A DNA stretch of 64,000 nt from Marsupella aquatica (Eukaryota; Marchantiophyta), in assembly GCA_973895155.1 (NCBI GenBank), contig OZ316898.1, positions 2,294,001 to 2,358,000 on the forward strand, in the 5' to 3' direction. A program made the translations under genes and the position numbers. Under the pieces are notes generated by a model. That model saw only the letters and a list, made by a program, of their open reading frames with translations, made no database searches and was not told the origin of the DNA. This document shows, piece by piece, positions 63,818 through 64,000 of this stretch. The stretch's first letter is position 1. Each line of letters begins with the position of its first letter.

Positions 63818-64000
63818 GTAGATGTTATTCACCGAGCTATCCAGAAGACGAGTAGCGCTTAGCTTAAAACTTTCAAATAGAGAAAGTGTGACCTTCCCGG
63901 AACGCGAATGCTTCTTGAGCTGTCATCTTCTTGAGGATGGATACATCTGACCAGTTCACCTTTTAGCTCTAGGTGTCAATTTTGGACTCGAAATGCCCAG

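Noticed and set aside
1-64000. CRISPR arrays, bacterial operons, or phage-like gene clusters
   Set aside because: Genes are intron-rich and eukaryotic, and the tandem repeats found are minisatellites or diverged modules without regular unique spacers.

Overview
This window is nuclear DNA of a land plant. Its genes have many introns (up to 17 coding exons), and the products are plastid or nucleolar plant proteins. The best taxonomic clue is an alpha/beta-hydrolase domain (SERAC1-like) followed by NB-ARC remnants at 58.5-60.7 kb. That fusion (HNL type) is characteristic of bryophytes, especially liverworts, so I favour a bryophyte, but I cannot name the species. All gene models were built by hand from splice signals, reading-frame continuity and remembered family motifs; nothing was aligned.

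Layout. 1-17.7 kb: AT-rich intergenic DNA with two GC-richer islands (about 3.5-7.3 and 11.4-12.9 kb), simple repeats and gene debris, and no gene I can defend. 17.7-27.0 kb (minus): plastid alpha-glucan phosphorylase, 15 exons, 973 aa. 27-30.8 kb: intergenic, with a tRNA-like repeat array. 30.8-38.2 kb (minus): FTSHI4-type inactive plastid FtsH, 17 exons, 945 aa. 38.2-43.7 kb: a minisatellite, direct repeats and a candidate 948-bp terminal-inverted-repeat element. 43.7-50.8 kb (minus): NOC1/CEBPZ-type ribosome biogenesis factor, 16 exons, 1059 aa. 50.8-53.9 kb: a repeat-built intergenic region. 53.9-56.2 kb (plus): an endosulfine (ENSA/ARPP19/Igo) gene of small exons, 123 aa. 58.5-60.7 kb (plus): hydrolase domain with a broken NB-ARC. 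63.46 kb to the right edge (plus): the start of a small unrecognised gene.

The coding models are internally consistent. Every exon junction of the first four genes has a GT donor and AG acceptor, and the summed lengths divide by three. The genes have no evident pathway in common: starch breakdown/plastid phosphorylase, plastid FtsH-associated machinery, pre-60S ribosome assembly, and PP2A-B55 control of the cell cycle or nutrient response.

The most unusual part is 50.8-53.0 kb, between the divergent NOC1 and endosulfine genes. The two leaders carry a mirrored copy of the same 55-bp sequence (48/55 identical). The DNA between them is made of repeated promoter-like modules with telo-box-like ends, two oppositely oriented MITE-like elements and a 31-bp minisatellite. 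I found no CRISPR array, rRNA gene, intact tRNA gene or bacterial-type operon.
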